A stretch of DNA of 64,000 bases from Mesorhizobium sp. WSM4306 (lineage in GTDB: Bacteria; Pseudomonadota; Alphaproteobacteria; Rhizobiales; Rhizobiaceae), in contig NZ_VFTC01000005.1 of assembly GCF_007003975.1 (NCBI RefSeq), positions 62,001 to 126,000 on the forward strand. The letters are read 5' to 3'. Within the stretch, counting starts at the first letter, position 1. Each line of letters begins with the position of its first letter. Below the pieces are notes generated by a model. The model was not told where the DNA came from. It did not search any database and was given only the letters and a program-made list of their open reading frames with translations. Made by a program: the position numbers and the translations under genes. Shown piece by piece: positions 34,356 through 43,942 of this stretch.

Positions 34356-35354
34356 ATGACGTCAAGTGACGAGCGTCCGTCAAAATTTCGCCGCCGGCTG
34401 TTCTGGCTTGCCGCTTTCGTCGTGATGCTGTTCGGCGCCTACAGCGCGGTCTGGTTCTATGTTGCCGGCCGCGTCAGAAGCGAAGCCGACAAGGCGGTGG
34501 CGCAGCTGAACACCAAAGGCATCGAGGCCGGCTGCGCCAATCTTACGGTCAGTGGCTATCCCCTGAGCTTTTCCGTATCCTGTGACACGCTGGCCTACGA
34601 GGACGACACCAGGAACGTCGCCGCCTCGACCGGCAGCTTCAACTTCGTGGCCGAACTCATCCGCCCGCTATCGCCCGCCGCCGAGTTGCGCGGACCGCTG
34701 CGCACATCGGTGCCGGGAATGATGCCTTTATGGATCGACTGGGACAATCTGCAGGCCAACGCCAAGCTCTCCTGGCCCTTGCCCCGCAGCATTTCGTTGC
34801 AGGCCGAGGCCCTGTCCGGCCAGACCGATCCGGCCGATGATACCGGCCCGGTTTCGCTGTTCAGCGCCGGGACCGCAGCGTCCGAGCTGCGGCCCGACGG
34901 CCTGGACGTCGGCTATGCCGGCAGCTTCACCGATCTTGAGATCGATGCCGACGCGATCGGCGGGCGCGTGCTGCCGCCGCTCGACGGCAGCGGCGACGCG
35001 ACGCTGAAGAACGGCGTGGCGCTGATGCAGACCAAGGCCAGGAGCCTGCGCGGCCAGGCCGCCGACATCCACAAGCTCGATCTGTCGTCGGGAACCGCGC
35101 GCATCACGGTGTCAGGCCCGGTGTCGGTCGACGCCAATGGCCTGGTCAATGCCGACCTGACGATCAAGCTCAAGGATCCCAAAGCCGTGGCGGCAATCCT
35201 CGCCACCGCCATTCCCGAGCAGAAGAGCCAGATCGAACAGGGCTTTGCCGGCCTGGCGCTGCTCGGCAACGAACCGTCGATGCCGCTCAAGGTGGTGAAG
35301 GGCAAGGCCTCGCTCGGCTTCATTCCACTGGGCAAGATCAAGCCGCTCGACTAG
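34356..35354 (+). CDS. DUF2125 envelope protein
   Basis: A 332-aa protein with an N-terminal membrane anchor (about residues 13-33, LFWLAAFVVMLFGAYSAVWFYV) and a large periplasmic domain rich in repeating beta strands, as in DUF2125 proteins of alphaproteobacteria. The cysteine pair in the first 75 residues (AGCANL and SVSCDTL) could form a disulfide. Function unknown. Its TAG stop is directly followed by a dispersed palindrome. Confidence 0.78.
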   Translation: MTSSDERPSKFRRRLFWLAAFVVMLFGAYSAVWFYVAGRVRSEADKAVAQLNTKGIEAGCANLTVSGYPLSFSVSCDTLAYEDDTRNVAASTGSFNFVAELIRPLSPAAELRGPLRTSVPGMMPLWIDWDNLQANAKLSWPLPRSISLQAEALSGQTDPADDTGPVSLFSAGTAASELRPDGLDVGYAGSFTDLEIDADAIGGRVLPPLDGSGDATLKNGVALMQTKARSLRGQAADIHKLDLSSGTARITVSGPVSVDANGLVNADLTIKLKDPKAVAAILATAIPEQKSQIEQGFAGLALLGNEPSMPLKVVKGKASLGFIPLGKIKPLD

Positions 35355-35400
35355 ACCATGATCCCAAAGCGGGAACCGCTTTGGGGAGAGATCCATGCTC
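35354..35400 (-). repeat. rhizobial palindromic repeat (GATCATGCTC family), copy 2
   Basis: Outer arms ACCATGATC and GATCCATGCTC enclose CCAAAGCGG/CCGCTTTGG. It starts at the last base of the DUF2125 stop codon and ends 15 bases before the PfkB kinase start. Same family as copies at 7909 and 58657, with a shortened core. Confidence 0.7.
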
Positions 35401-35414
35401 AAGCAAGCCAACAC

Positions 35415-36338
35415 ATGAGCCGGCCGGTGAAACTGCTCAGCGTTGGCGCGCTGACGCTGGATACGATCCTGCGTGTCGAAACCTTGCCCACGCATCAGGG
35501 CAAGTTCATCGCCTCGGACGGCGTCCAGATCGCTGCCGGCATGGCGACAAGTGCGGCCTGCGCCGCAGGCCGTCTCGGCGCTGAGGTGTTTCTGTGGGCA
35601 AGTGCGGGTGACGATACCATCGGCGACCAGCTGCTGGCCGGCGTCGAGGCCGAGGGCGTCGATTGCAGCTTTGTGCGCCGCGTCGAAGGCGCGCGTTCTG
35701 CGCTGGCTTCGATCCTGATCGACGCCCATGGCGAGCGCATCATTGTGCCCTTCTACGACCCGAAGGCGCAGACCGACCCCGAGGCGCTGCCTGTCGCCGA
35801 TCTTTCCGGCTTCGACGCCGTTCTGGTCGATGTCCGCTGGCCGGGCGCTGCCGCCCTAGCCCTGACCGCCGCGCGCGACGCCGGCCGCCCGGCGATACTC
35901 GACGCCGACACGGCGCCGCTCGAAGTGCTGGAGCGTCTGTTGCCCCTGGCGTCGCACATCGTCGCTTCGGAGACGGCGGCGCGCATTGTCTGCGGCTATG
36001 CGCTCGATCCCGAAACCGCCTGCGCCGACCTCGCCAGCCGTACCGATGCCTTCGTCGCGGTGACCGGCGGCGCGGCGGGAAGCTGGTGGCATGACGGGTC
36101 CGCCGGCTGCGTTCGCCACATCGCAGCACCCAAGGTCAAGGCAGTCGACACGCTCGCCGCCGGCGACGTGTTTCACGGCGCCTTTGCCGTCGGCCTCGCC
36201 GAAGCCATGCCCATCGAGCAGGCGTTGCGCTTCGCCAGTGCCGCCGCCGCGCTCAAATGCCAACGCTTCGGTGGCCGGCTGGGTGCGCCAAACCGGGCCG
36301 AGACAATGGCCATGGTCATAGCAACCTGGCCTGCCTGA
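35415..36338 (+). CDS. PfkB-family carbohydrate/nucleoside kinase
   Basis: Ribokinase-fold kinase (307 aa). The N-terminal signature surrounds GVQIAAGMATSAACAAGRLGAEV, and the C-terminal PfkB signature DTLAAGDVFHGAF contains the catalytic Asp. It phosphorylates a sugar or nucleoside; the substrate cannot be told. The start at 35415 lies just after the palindromic repeat. Confidence 0.83.
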   Translation: MSRPVKLLSVGALTLDTILRVETLPTHQGKFIASDGVQIAAGMATSAACAAGRLGAEVFLWASAGDDTIGDQLLAGVEAEGVDCSFVRRVEGARSALASILIDAHGERIIVPFYDPKAQTDPEALPVADLSGFDAVLVDVRWPGAAALALTAARDAGRPAILDADTAPLEVLERLLPLASHIVASETAARIVCGYALDPETACADLASRTDAFVAVTGGAAGSWWHDGSAGCVRHIAAPKVKAVDTLAAGDVFHGAFAVGLAEAMPIEQALRFASAAAALKCQRFGGRLGAPNRAETMAMVIATWPA

Positions 36339-36344
36339 AGCAGT

Positions 36345-37280
36345 TTAGCTTTTGGCCGGATGCTCCACTGCCTGACGGCCGAAATCGGGGACATCAATAT
36401 CCTGACCGGCCTCGATGATCGAGCGGCGCACGGCGCGGGTGCGGGTGAACAGATCGAACAGCTTGTCGCCGTCGCCCCAGCGGATCGCCCGCTGCAGCGA
36501 GGAGAGGTCCTCCGAAAAGCGCGCCAGCATTTCCAGGATGGCGTCCTTGTTGTGCAGGCACACATCGCGCCACATGGTCGGGTCGGAAGCGGCGAGACGG
36601 GTGAAGTCGCGGAAACCCGAGGCCGAATACTTGATCACTTCAGACTTGGTCACCGACTGCAGATCGTCGGCGGTGCCTACAATGTTGTAGGCGATGATGT
36701 GCGGCAGATGCGAAACGATGGCCAGCGTCATGTCGTGATGCTGCGGGTCCATCGTGTCGATGTTGGAGCCGCAGCGCCGCCACAACTCCGAGAGCTTCTC
36801 CAGCGCGGCCGGATCGGTATCGGGCAGCGGCGTGAAGATGCACCAGCGGTTTTCGAACAGCTCGGCGAAACCGGCATCGGGGCCTGACTTCTCCGTGCCC
36901 GCCAGCGGATGGCCCGGGATGAAATGCACACCTTCCGGCACATAGGGCTGCATCTGCGCAATCACGGACGCCTTGGTCGAACCGACATCGGTCAGGATGG
37001 CGCCCTTTTTCAGCGCCGGCGCGATCTCTTCCGCCACCTCGCCTGACGATCCCACAGGCACGGAGACGATGATGAGGTCGGCATCGCGAACCGCTTCTTT
37101 TGCGTCCGTGGTGTAGGACTCACCGAGACCGAGCTCCTTCGCACGCGCCAGCGTGGCCGGGCTGCGCGTCGCGATGGCGACATGGGCGGCCAGGCCTTCG
37201 CGGCGGATGACGCGGGCCAGCGACGAGCCGATAAGGCCGATGCCGACCAGCGCGATCTTTTCAAACATCGGTGACGTCAT
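36345..37280 (-). CDS. tyrC: prephenate/arogenate dehydrogenase
   Basis: Tyrosine-pathway dehydrogenase (311 aa) oxidising prephenate or arogenate with NAD. The Rossmann motif GIGLIGSS is at 13-20, and HFIPGHPLAGTEKSGPDAG is the catalytic-histidine block. It lies six bases downstream of hisC; in rhizobia HisC-type aminotransferases often supply the transamination step for aromatic amino acids, so the pair fits one operon. Start could be four codons in. Confidence 0.88.
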   Translation of the reverse strand: MTSPMFEKIALVGIGLIGSSLARVIRREGLAAHVAIATRSPATLARAKELGLGESYTTDAKEAVRDADLIIVSVPVGSSGEVAEEIAPALKKGAILTDVGSTKASVIAQMQPYVPEGVHFIPGHPLAGTEKSGPDAGFAELFENRWCIFTPLPDTDPAALEKLSELWRRCGSNIDTMDPQHHDMTLAIVSHLPHIIAYNIVGTADDLQSVTKSEVIKYSASGFRDFTRLAASDPTMWRDVCLHNKDAILEMLARFSEDLSSLQRAIRWGDGDKLFDLFTRTRAVRRSIIEAGQDIDVPDFGRQAVEHPAKS

Positions 37281-37285
37281 GTGCT

Positions 37286-38395
37286 TCAGCTTTTCAGGAA
37301 AGTCGTGAGCGCTGCAATTACACCGCGATTGGCTTCTTCAGTGCCGACGCTCATGCGCAGCGCGTTGGGGAAGCCATAGCCGGTAACGCGTCGCAAGATA
37401 TAGCCGCGCTGGGTGAGGTAGTCGTCCGCCGCCTCTGCCGAATGCTTCTTGTCATTGGGGAAGTGGATGAGAACGAAATTGCCGACACTCGGCGTCACCC
37501 TTAGCCCTAGCTTGGTCAGCTCTTCATTCAGCCAGGTAAGCCAGGTCTCGTTGTGCAACGAACTGCGCTCGACATGGGCGCGGTCGCGGATGGCGGCAAT
37601 GCCCGCCTCGATCGCCGTTGCGTTGACATTGAAAGGGCCGCGGATGCGGTTGAGGGCATCGACAATGTGCAGGGGACCGTACATCCATCCGATGCGCGCG
37701 CCGCCAAGGCCAAGCTTGGAGAAGGTGCGGGTCATGACCACATTCTGCGCGCTGCCCGCCAGCTCGATGCCGGCCTCATAATCGTTGCGTCGCACATATT
37801 CGGCATACGCCGCGTCAAGCACCAGAAGCACATTGCCCGGCAGGGCGGCATGCAGCCGGCGCACTTCCTGGAACGGTAGGTAGGTGCCGGTCGGATTGTT
37901 GGGATTGGCGAGGAACACGATCTTGGTGGCCGGCGTAACCGCAGCCAGGATCGCGTCGACATCGGCGCGCTCCTCGGTCTCTTTCACGGCGACCGGCCTG
38001 GCGCCCGCCGCCTGGATGTAGATCTTGTAGACCATGAAGGCGTGTTCGGTAAAAATCGCCTCGTCGCCCGGTGCCAGATAGGTCTGCGCCAGCAGGCCCA
38101 AAATCTCGTCCGAGCCGTTGGAGCAGATTATGTTCGCCGGGTTCAGGCCATGCACTTCGGCGATCGCCTCGCGCAGCCGGCGGGCCGTGCCGTCGGGATA
38201 GACGTCGAGCCTGGCGGCAACTTCACGCGCCGCCTCGATTGCCTTCGGCGACGGGCCGAGCGGGTTCTCGTTCGCCGACAATTTATGGACCTTGGCCACG
38301 CCGGCAGGCGCCGTGCTCTTGCCCGGCACATAGGCTTCGATGTCCATGATGCCCGCGCGGGGCGTTGGCCGTGCCTTGTCCGCTGTCTTGTCCAT
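37286..38395 (-). CDS. hisC: histidinol-phosphate aminotransferase family
   Basis: PLP aminotransferase (369 aa). The PLP lysine is in [16 protein letters not shown], the cofactor loop is SNGSDEIL and the substrate region is NPNNPTG. It converts histidinol phosphate in histidine synthesis and, in this location next to tyrC, probably also transaminates prephenate or phenylpyruvate. It is divergent from metX, with 267 bases between that hold the SAM-II leader. Confidence 0.88.
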   Translation of the reverse strand: MDKTADKARPTPRAGIMDIEAYVPGKSTAPAGVAKVHKLSANENPLGPSPKAIEAAREVAARLDVYPDGTARRLREAIAEVHGLNPANIICSNGSDEILGLLAQTYLAPGDEAIFTEHAFMVYKIYIQAAGARPVAVKETEERADVDAILAAVTPATKIVFLANPNNPTGTYLPFQEVRRLHAALPGNVLLVLDAAYAEYVRRNDYEAGIELAGSAQNVVMTRTFSKLGLGGARIGWMYGPLHIVDALNRIRGPFNVNATAIEAGIAAIRDRAHVERSSLHNETWLTWLNEELTKLGLRVTPSVGNFVLIHFPNDKKHSAEAADDYLTQRGYILRRVTGYGFPNALRMSVGTEEANRGVIAALTTFLKS

Positions 38396-38530
38396 GTCGC
38401 AAATCCGTCGAGAATGCCTCCGTCCGGAGGCCGCAGCGGAAATACAAGCCGTGGCTCCGAATGTCGAGAGGCCCGGGCAACAGCTTGCCGTTGACGCCGG
38501 GCCACGCGAGTTCTAGAAGAACGGGAACAG

Positions 38531-38586
38531 TTCCGTGGTGATTTGGCCGGTCGGCTTGCAGCCACGTTAAACAACTCGCTAAAGGG
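38531..38586 (+). promoter_or_regulatory. SAM-II riboswitch
   Basis: The stretch from TTCCGTGGTGATTTGGCC through GCTTGCAGCCACGTTAAAC to CTCGCTAAAG matches the conserved alphaproteobacterial SAM-II (metA motif) aptamer: P1 GTGG/CCAC, the invariant TGATTTGGCC and the pseudoknot partner in the GCTAAAG end. It lies in the metX leader, its standard place. It binds S-adenosylmethionine and shuts methionine synthesis down. Confidence 0.92.
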
Positions 38587-38601
38587 CCGTTTGCGTGACG
38601 T

Positions 38602-38634
38602 AACCGGCTTTGCAATCGCATTGCCGGTTTTTTA
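38602..38634 (+). terminator. intrinsic terminator in the metX leader
   Basis: AACCGGC (38602-38608) pairs with GCCGGTT (38623-38629), and TTTTT follows. It lies 15 bases after the SAM-II aptamer and 29 bases before the metX start, so it is placed to act as a SAM-controlled transcription terminator. Confidence 0.75.
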
Positions 38635-38662
38635 TTGCCTGACGGCGGGCAAGGAGAGTCAC

Positions 38663-39832
38663 ATGACCGCGCTCCGTGCTGCAAAAACCAACAACGAGGC
38701 CGACAACCCGTCGAGCCCGGTGTTGCGTTTCGGCGCCGACAAGCCGCTGAAGCTCGACGCCGGCACGCTTTTGTCGCCGTTCCAGATCGCCTACCAGACC
38801 TACGGCACTCTGAACGACGCCCGCTCCAACGCCATCCTGGTCTGCCACGCGCTGACCGGCGACCAGCATGTCGCCAGCACCAATCCGGTGACCGGCAAGC
38901 CGGGCTGGTGGGAAGTGCTGATCGGCCCCGGCAGGATCATCGACACCAACCGTTTCTTCGTCATCTGCTCCAACGTCATCGGCGGCTGCCTCGGCTCGAC
39001 CGGTCCGGCATCGACCAATCCGGCCACCGGCAAGCCCTATGGGCTCGACCTGCCAATCATCACCATCCGCGACATGGTGCGGGCGCAGCTGATGCTGGTC
39101 GACCATTTTGGCATCGAAAAGCTGTTTTGTGTGCTCGGCGGCTCGATGGGCGGCATGCAGGTGCTGGAATGGGCATCGTGCTATTCCGAGCGCGTTTTCT
39201 CGGCGCTGCCGATCGCCACCGGCGCGCGCCATTCCTCGCAGAACATCGCCTTCCACGAGGTCGGCCGCCAGGCCGTCATGGCCGACCCGGACTGGCATGG
39301 CGGCAAGTATTTCGAGCACGGCAAGCGCCCGGAAAAGGGGCTGGCGGTGGCGCGCATGGCTGCCCACATCACCTATCTGTCGGAAGCCGCTTTGCACCGC
39401 AAGTTCGGCCGCAATCTGCAGGACCGCGAAGCGTTGACCTTCGGTTTCGATGCCGATTTCCAGATCGAGAGCTATCTGCGCCACCAAGGCATGACCTTCG
39501 TCGACCGCTTCGACGCCAACTCCTACCTCTACATGACCCGTTCGATGGACTATTTCGACCTTGCCGCCGACCATGGCGGCCGGCTGGCCGACGCCTTCGC
39601 CGGCACAAAGACCCGCTTTTGCCTGGTTTCCTTCACCTCGGACTGGCTGTTCCCGACAGAGGAGAGTCGCTCGATCGTGCATGCACTGAACGCCGCCGGC
39701 GCTTCCGTCTCCTTCGTCGAGATCGACACCGACCGCGGCCATGACGCCTTCCTGCTCGACGAGCCCGAACTGTTTGCCGCCATCAACGGCTTCATCGGCT
39801 CCGCTGCAAGGGCGAGAGGGCTCAGCGCATGA
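38663..39832 (+). CDS. metX: homoserine O-acetyltransferase
   Basis: First committed enzyme of methionine synthesis (389 aa): acylates L-homoserine. Alpha/beta-hydrolase fold with nucleophile Ser161 in GGSMGGMQ, and the Asp and His of the triad in the C-terminal region (SDWLFPTEE and [10 protein letters not shown]). AAGGAG precedes the ATG at 38663. Its TGA stop is part of a palindromic repeat. It is translated ahead of metW and controlled by the SAM-II leader. Confidence 0.93.
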   Translation: MTALRAAKTNNEADNPSSPVLRFGADKPLKLDAGTLLSPFQIAYQTYGTLNDARSNAILVCHALTGDQHVASTNPVTGKPGWWEVLIGPGRIIDTNRFFVICSNVIGGCLGSTGPASTNPATGKPYGLDLPIITIRDMVRAQLMLVDHFGIEKLFCVLGGSMGGMQVLEWASCYSERVFSALPIATGARHSSQNIAFHEVGRQAVMADPDWHGGKYFEHGKRPEKGLAVARMAAHITYLSEAALHRKFGRNLQDREALTFGFDADFQIESYLRHQGMTFVDRFDANSYLYMTRSMDYFDLAADHGGRLADAFAGTKTRFCLVSFTSDWLFPTEESRSIVHALNAAGASVSFVEIDTDRGHDAFLLDEPELFAAINGFIGSAARARGLSA

Positions 39833-39872
39833 CCCCGAAAAGTTGCAGACTTTTCGGCCGGGGATCATGCGC
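39825..39872. repeat. rhizobial palindromic repeat between metX and metW
   Basis: Outer arms GCGCATGACC and GGGATCATGCGC enclose CCGAAAAGT/ACTTTTCGG around TGCAG. The metX stop codon (39830-39832) is inside the left arm. It is a relative of the GATCATGCTC family with a different core. Confidence 0.75.
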
Positions 39873-39890
39873 CACGCAAGGGGCGAAGCC

Positions 39891-40505
39891 ATGAGCGTCA
39901 ACCGCGCCCAGCGCGTCGACCTCGAAGTCGTCGCCGGCCTCATCCCGCCGCTCTCGCGGGTGCTCGACGTCGGCTCCGGCGACGGCCTGCTGCTCGAATT
40001 GCTGCAAGAAACCAAGCAGGTCGACGGTCGCGGGCTGGAGCTGTCGCAGCGCGGCGTCAACGAATGCGTGGCGCGCGGCCTCTCGGTCATCCAGGGCGAC
40101 GCCGACACCGACCTCGAATTCTATCCTGACAAGGGTTTTGACTTCGTCGTCCTGTCGCAGACGCTGCAGGCGACCCGCAACCCGAAGCTGGTGCTCGACG
40201 AGCTCTTGAGGATCGGCAACCGCGCCATCGTCTCCTTCCCCAATTTCGGCCATTGGCGGGTGCGGCTGTCGCTGTTCTTCAAGGGACGGATGCCGGTGAC
40301 CGAGGATCTGCCCTATTCCTGGTACGACACGCCCAACATCCATTTCTGCACCATCCGCGACTTCGTCAATCTGGTCGAGGAGCTCGGCGCCTCGGTCGAA
40401 AAGGCGACCGCGCTTGATGGCAACGGCCAGAAGATCGGCCTGTCGATGCCATGGTGGTTCTGGAATTTCTTCGGCCAGCAGGCGGTGTTCTTGCTGAAGC
40501 GTTAG
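39891..40505 (+). CDS. metW: methionine biosynthesis protein MetW
   Basis: MetW (204 aa), a methyltransferase-fold partner of MetX needed for full homoserine acyltransferase activity in alphaproteobacteria. It begins RAQRVDLEVVAGLIPPLSRVLDVGSGDG, with the SAM-site-like glycine loop, and has the family end SMPWWFWNFFGQQAVFLLKR. AAGGGG before the ATG at 39891 supports this start; an in-frame ATG at 39867 lies inside the repeat. Confidence 0.92.
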   Translation: MSVNRAQRVDLEVVAGLIPPLSRVLDVGSGDGLLLELLQETKQVDGRGLELSQRGVNECVARGLSVIQGDADTDLEFYPDKGFDFVVLSQTLQATRNPKLVLDELLRIGNRAIVSFPNFGHWRVRLSLFFKGRMPVTEDLPYSWYDTPNIHFCTIRDFVNLVEELGASVEKATALDGNGQKIGLSMPWWFWNFFGQQAVFLLKR

Positions 40506-40559
40506 AAGGTGTCCTCGACTCGGCCTTTTTGCTATTCATCCTTCCGGTCGGGGCGAAAA

Positions 40560-41546
40560 ATGATTCCAGAGCAATATTCAATTGTACTAGAGATGGAGAA
40601 TGCCAAATCCATCGACTGGGATGAAATCGGTGTCGGACTAAAAGCGCTGGCGCGCGAGATCGTTGTCGTTTCCTCAACCGGCTTGGCGAGGCCAAAGGTC
40701 ATTGTCTCGCATGGCGGGCAGGAATCGGACGCCGGTGCGCTGAGAACTAGTTTCGCAGCCGAAGCGCCGGAGTTGCAGCAGGCAGCTGACCTGGTCTTTG
40801 CGGCCTGCCCCGGCGGCCGCTATTACGACCTCAAGAACCATGCCATTCCTCGGGCCGAAGGGAATATCGTCGTCTTCATGGATTCCGACACGGTTCCCGA
40901 GACGGGTTGGCTCTCGAATCTTCTTGGCCCCTTTCAACATTCCGAAACCGTCTGCGTGAATGGCCACACCCACCTCCTTTACGATGATTTCCTCTCGAGA
41001 ACCTTCGCTTTGATCTGGTTCTTTCCGATGGCGCGGGGGGACGAAAGATTCGCCTCGAAACGTGCAATCAATGCCAACAACGTCGCTTTCCGGCGCGACT
41101 GGATTGCCGTTCATCCCTTCCCGAGGCACAACGGCTTCAAGGTTTCCTGCACCTTGCTCATGCATCAGCTCTGGCGGGAGCGTCATAAGATCGTGAATGT
41201 CGACGCTCGCGTCTATCACTACCCGCCGCGAGGTTGGCGCTTCTTCTACTGGCGTGCATTGGTGACCGGCCGTGACGCCGACAGGAAATTTGTCGAACTG
41301 TATGCTCCCAATCGCATCCGGCGCATCCTCAAGTCCTTTAGCCGCTGGGGCACCATGTCGTGGCGCACGACGCGGCGCGTGATAGGCCATGCGCCACAGA
41401 CGGGCATGCCGCTCTGGCAAATTCCCTTTTCGCTTCTGGTCGGCCTTGGATTCTACACGTTGGCTTTTTTTGGCCATTTCAGCCTGGCGGCAGGCCTTGT
41501 TCCCGACGTGATCGAAACCGTCCCCGACTATGTCGGGCATAGCTAA
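40560..41546 (+). CDS. family-2-like glycosyltransferase
   Basis: A 328-aa GT-A-type glycosyltransferase. It lacks the usual N-terminal first strand block of GT2 (PxxSVxIPxYN), but has the metal-binding motif VVFMDSDTVPETGW (DxD) and the acceptor-side NVAFRRDW. The C-terminus has a hydrophobic segment (FSLLVGLGFYTLAFFGHFSL), so it is probably membrane-associated. Its codons look more AT-rich than those of its neighbours (for instance TTCAATTGTACTAGAGATGG at the 5' end). With the other GT at 42115 it may modify surface polysaccharide. Confidence 0.72.
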   Translation: MIPEQYSIVLEMENAKSIDWDEIGVGLKALAREIVVVSSTGLARPKVIVSHGGQESDAGALRTSFAAEAPELQQAADLVFAACPGGRYYDLKNHAIPRAEGNIVVFMDSDTVPETGWLSNLLGPFQHSETVCVNGHTHLLYDDFLSRTFALIWFFPMARGDERFASKRAINANNVAFRRDWIAVHPFPRHNGFKVSCTLLMHQLWRERHKIVNVDARVYHYPPRGWRFFYWRALVTGRDADRKFVELYAPNRIRRILKSFSRWGTMSWRTTRRVIGHAPQTGMPLWQIPFSLLVGLGFYTLAFFGHFSLAAGLVPDVIETVPDYVGHS

Positions 41547-41553
41547 CCCCTGT

Positions 41554-41865
41554 CTAGCACGTCGCCTTATGCGGATGCCGAACACCGTTGGCAATGACTA
41601 TATCGGCTTTTGAGTTATCGGTGCGCAAGGCCAGAATCTGCCGATAGGCTGATGAATTGTACCAGCCGCGCGCGTTCTTCCTGTCCGGAAACTCGATAAC
41701 GATCAGATGCCCAGGCCATTCGTTCTCGATCTCGTCTAAGTCGCCGCCATGGACAAGAAAGCGCCCTCCGAACGGCTCCAACGTGGCGTCGATCCTCTGC
41801 AGATACTCGACAATCCGCGGGCCCATCGTGACTTGGCGCATATGGGCGACGGCGTAGGCAGTCAT
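41554..41865 (-). CDS. DUF1330 protein
   Basis: A 103-aa ferredoxin-fold protein with the DUF1330 pattern: YAVAHMRQVTMGPRIVEYLQRIDATLEPFGGRFLVHGG, then VIEFPDRKNARGWYNSSAYRQI. The start at 41865 gives MTAYAVAHM. Family members occur in varied operons; catalytic role unknown. It lies between two glycosyltransferase genes but on the other strand. Confidence 0.8.
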   Translation of the reverse strand: MTAYAVAHMRQVTMGPRIVEYLQRIDATLEPFGGRFLVHGGDLDEIENEWPGHLIVIEFPDRKNARGWYNSSAYRQILALRTDNSKADIVIANGVRHPHKATC

Positions 41866-42114
41866 GGCTGAACTCCCTGTTCGATCGAAGCGCAATAACC
41901 GGCTCCGTTGGCGCAATCTGCGGAAATGACGGCCATCGGTCGATTACGTCAGGGGTAATCGGCCAGCCTACCGGCGTCCTGGCTCAACAGTTTGTGATGA
42001 CATTGCCGCCGGTTTTTTGTAGCGTCGAATCGAATGCCATCCCGAGGTAAGGTTTGGACGGCGACCCATCAAAGCATCCGGCCTCCAGGGAATTCGGGGC
42101 ATAATCGAAGCAGC
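41866..42114. other. 249-base intergenic region between DUF1330 and a glycosyltransferase
   Basis: Contains ACCGGCG (41970-41976) complementary to CGCCGGT (42007-42013), followed by TTTTT, which could form a long-looped terminator before the glycosyltransferase. Otherwise only the divergent promoters are expected here. Confidence 0.4.
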
Positions 42115-43050
42115 ATGTCCAAGACAACCGACCTCGCGCCGCTGATCTCGGTGATCACGCCGACGCACAATCGCCGCAGCAAGGTGGTGCGCGCCGTCGA
42201 GAGCGTGCTGGCGCAGAATTTTGCCCGGTTCGAGCATATCGTCGTCGATGACGGCTCGACCGACGGCACGGCCGCCGCACTCGCCGAAATCCGCGATCCA
42301 CGGCTGATCTATGTTGGCTCGAAATGGCGTGGCGCCAATGCCGCCCGCAATGCCGGCATCGAGCGGGCGCGGGCGCCCGTGGTGACATTCCTCGATTCCG
42401 ACGACGTTTATTTGCCGGACCGGCTGGTGCGGACGCTGGAGCAGTTCGACAACAATCCCTCACTCGAAGTGCTGATCAGTTCCTTCGTCTCGCTGAAGGG
42501 CAATCGCCGCACCAATTGCGTCAACCGCGAGGCGCTGCTGAGCCGCGACTCGCTGGAACGGGCCCTTGTCGCGCAGACCATCTTCATTGCAGGCTCCGCA
42601 ATCACCGCCCGGCGCGAGTCGCTGCTGGCCATCGGCGGTTACGACAGCGACGTCACGCGCATGCAGGATCGCGAATTGTTGCTGCGCTTTGCCCGGCGCA
42701 GCGGCGCGCAACTGTCCGAAGTGATCGACTGGAAAAAGTACAATTCTGAGAATTCGATCTCCGGTCGCCGCGACGGCTATGTCGAAGCCTATGCCAGTTT
42801 GATCGACAAGCACCCCTATATCGCCGACCGCTACCCCCACATTCCGCCTTACATGATTGCCCGGCAGCTCATCGCCGACGCGCTCAAGGGCAGGGTTTCG
42901 CAGGCGTTCTCCGGCTATCTGGCCAACCGGTCGTCGAAGGCGCTTGGCTATTCGCTGCCGCAACTGTTTCGCGGCTATGTCGGCGGCCGGCGCTGGCGCC
43001 GCGATCTCTACGCCGAATTCCGCGACAAATACGGCGTGCGGCCGGCCTAG
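42115..43050 (+). CDS. family-2 glycosyltransferase
   Basis: A 311-aa GT2 enzyme beginning LISVITPTHNRRSKVVRAVESVLAQ, with VVDDGSTDGT (nucleotide-sugar aspartates), the metal motif FLDSDDVYLPDR, and a QDRELLLRF acceptor loop. It is predicted soluble or peripheral. The donor and product are unknown; surface-polysaccharide assembly is likely by family. Confidence 0.85.
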   Translation: MSKTTDLAPLISVITPTHNRRSKVVRAVESVLAQNFARFEHIVVDDGSTDGTAAALAEIRDPRLIYVGSKWRGANAARNAGIERARAPVVTFLDSDDVYLPDRLVRTLEQFDNNPSLEVLISSFVSLKGNRRTNCVNREALLSRDSLERALVAQTIFIAGSAITARRESLLAIGGYDSDVTRMQDRELLLRFARRSGAQLSEVIDWKKYNSENSISGRRDGYVEAYASLIDKHPYIADRYPHIPPYMIARQLIADALKGRVSQAFSGYLANRSSKALGYSLPQLFRGYVGGRRWRRDLYAEFRDKYGVRPA

Positions 43051-43078
43051 AGCCGGTTGCATCACCCGAAGACAGATC

Positions 43079-43879
43079 TCACTTGTCGAGTTCCGGGAAA
43101 TACGGATCGGAATAAAGCCGTCGGTCGCGTTCACCCTGCAGGCAGTCCATGGGCGCTGCCGCGTCGATCGTGACCACGGTCGCATCGGCAATGCCGCTCA
43201 CCTCCAGGATAAGCTTGCGGCGTATGGCGGTAGCGAATTCGGAGGCCGCGTAGATCGGCAGCACGAAGGAGCCGGGCCCACCGGTGACGCAGTCGTCATA
43301 ATACTGGTCGAGATGGCTGAAGGTTGGTGACGGGCTGATCAGGATCGGCAGACCGTTGATGACGATGCCCTTGGCCACCGCGGCGTCGCGTGTGGTCGCG
43401 ACCGGCAGCCCGGTGTTGTTGGGACCGTCGCCGGAGATGTCGATCACACTGCGTGGCGCATCGAACCCGGTGCCGTCGAAAAGCCCCGCGCCGAAGGCAA
43501 GCGCGCCGGAAATCGAGGTGCCTCGGAAGCTGCGGAACGGCCGCGCGGCTATTTTGTCGGCGAAGGCGTCGGCGCTCTCTGCGCTGTCGATCACCTGCCA
43601 GGCGATGACGCCATCCTCGCGCACGACGCCCGCCCATTCGAAATAGGCAAGAGCGATGCGGCCGGTCGTGCCCGAGCGCACGGCCTTGATGAAATCGCGA
43701 TGCCTGAGCGCCTCGACATAGCCGGCGCGCTGCAGCGCGAACTCCCTCTCGTCCATCGACTGCGAGATGTCGACGGCCAGTACCAGTTCGACATCGACGG
43801 CAACGCTGTTTGCCGGGGCAGCCACGGGCGTGACCGGAGTGCAAGCAAGGCAGGCGAGCAGGCTGAGCGCATCGAGCAT
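43079..43879 (-). CDS. DUF1194 exported von Willebrand factor A protein
   Basis: A 266-aa vWA-domain protein. A hydrophobic N-terminus (LSLLACLACTPVTPVA) acts as signal peptide, possibly a lipoprotein signal. The metal-ion adhesion site DxSxS is D37-S39-S41 (LAVDISQSMDERE), with the later GTSISGALAFG and VIDISGDGPNNTG elements. These proteins bind partners in the periplasm; function unknown. Confidence 0.78.
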   Translation of the reverse strand: MLDALSLLACLACTPVTPVAAPANSVAVDVELVLAVDISQSMDEREFALQRAGYVEALRHRDFIKAVRSGTTGRIALAYFEWAGVVREDGVIAWQVIDSAESADAFADKIAARPFRSFRGTSISGALAFGAGLFDGTGFDAPRSVIDISGDGPNNTGLPVATTRDAAVAKGIVINGLPILISPSPTFSHLDQYYDDCVTGGPGSFVLPIYAASEFATAIRRKLILEVSGIADATVVTIDAAAPMDCLQGERDRRLYSDPYFPELDK

Positions 43880-43942
43880 GGCCGCACCACGGATGTTTCG
43901 ATCCGCGAATCTTGGCCGCGATCGCGGCGAAATAAAGCCCTT

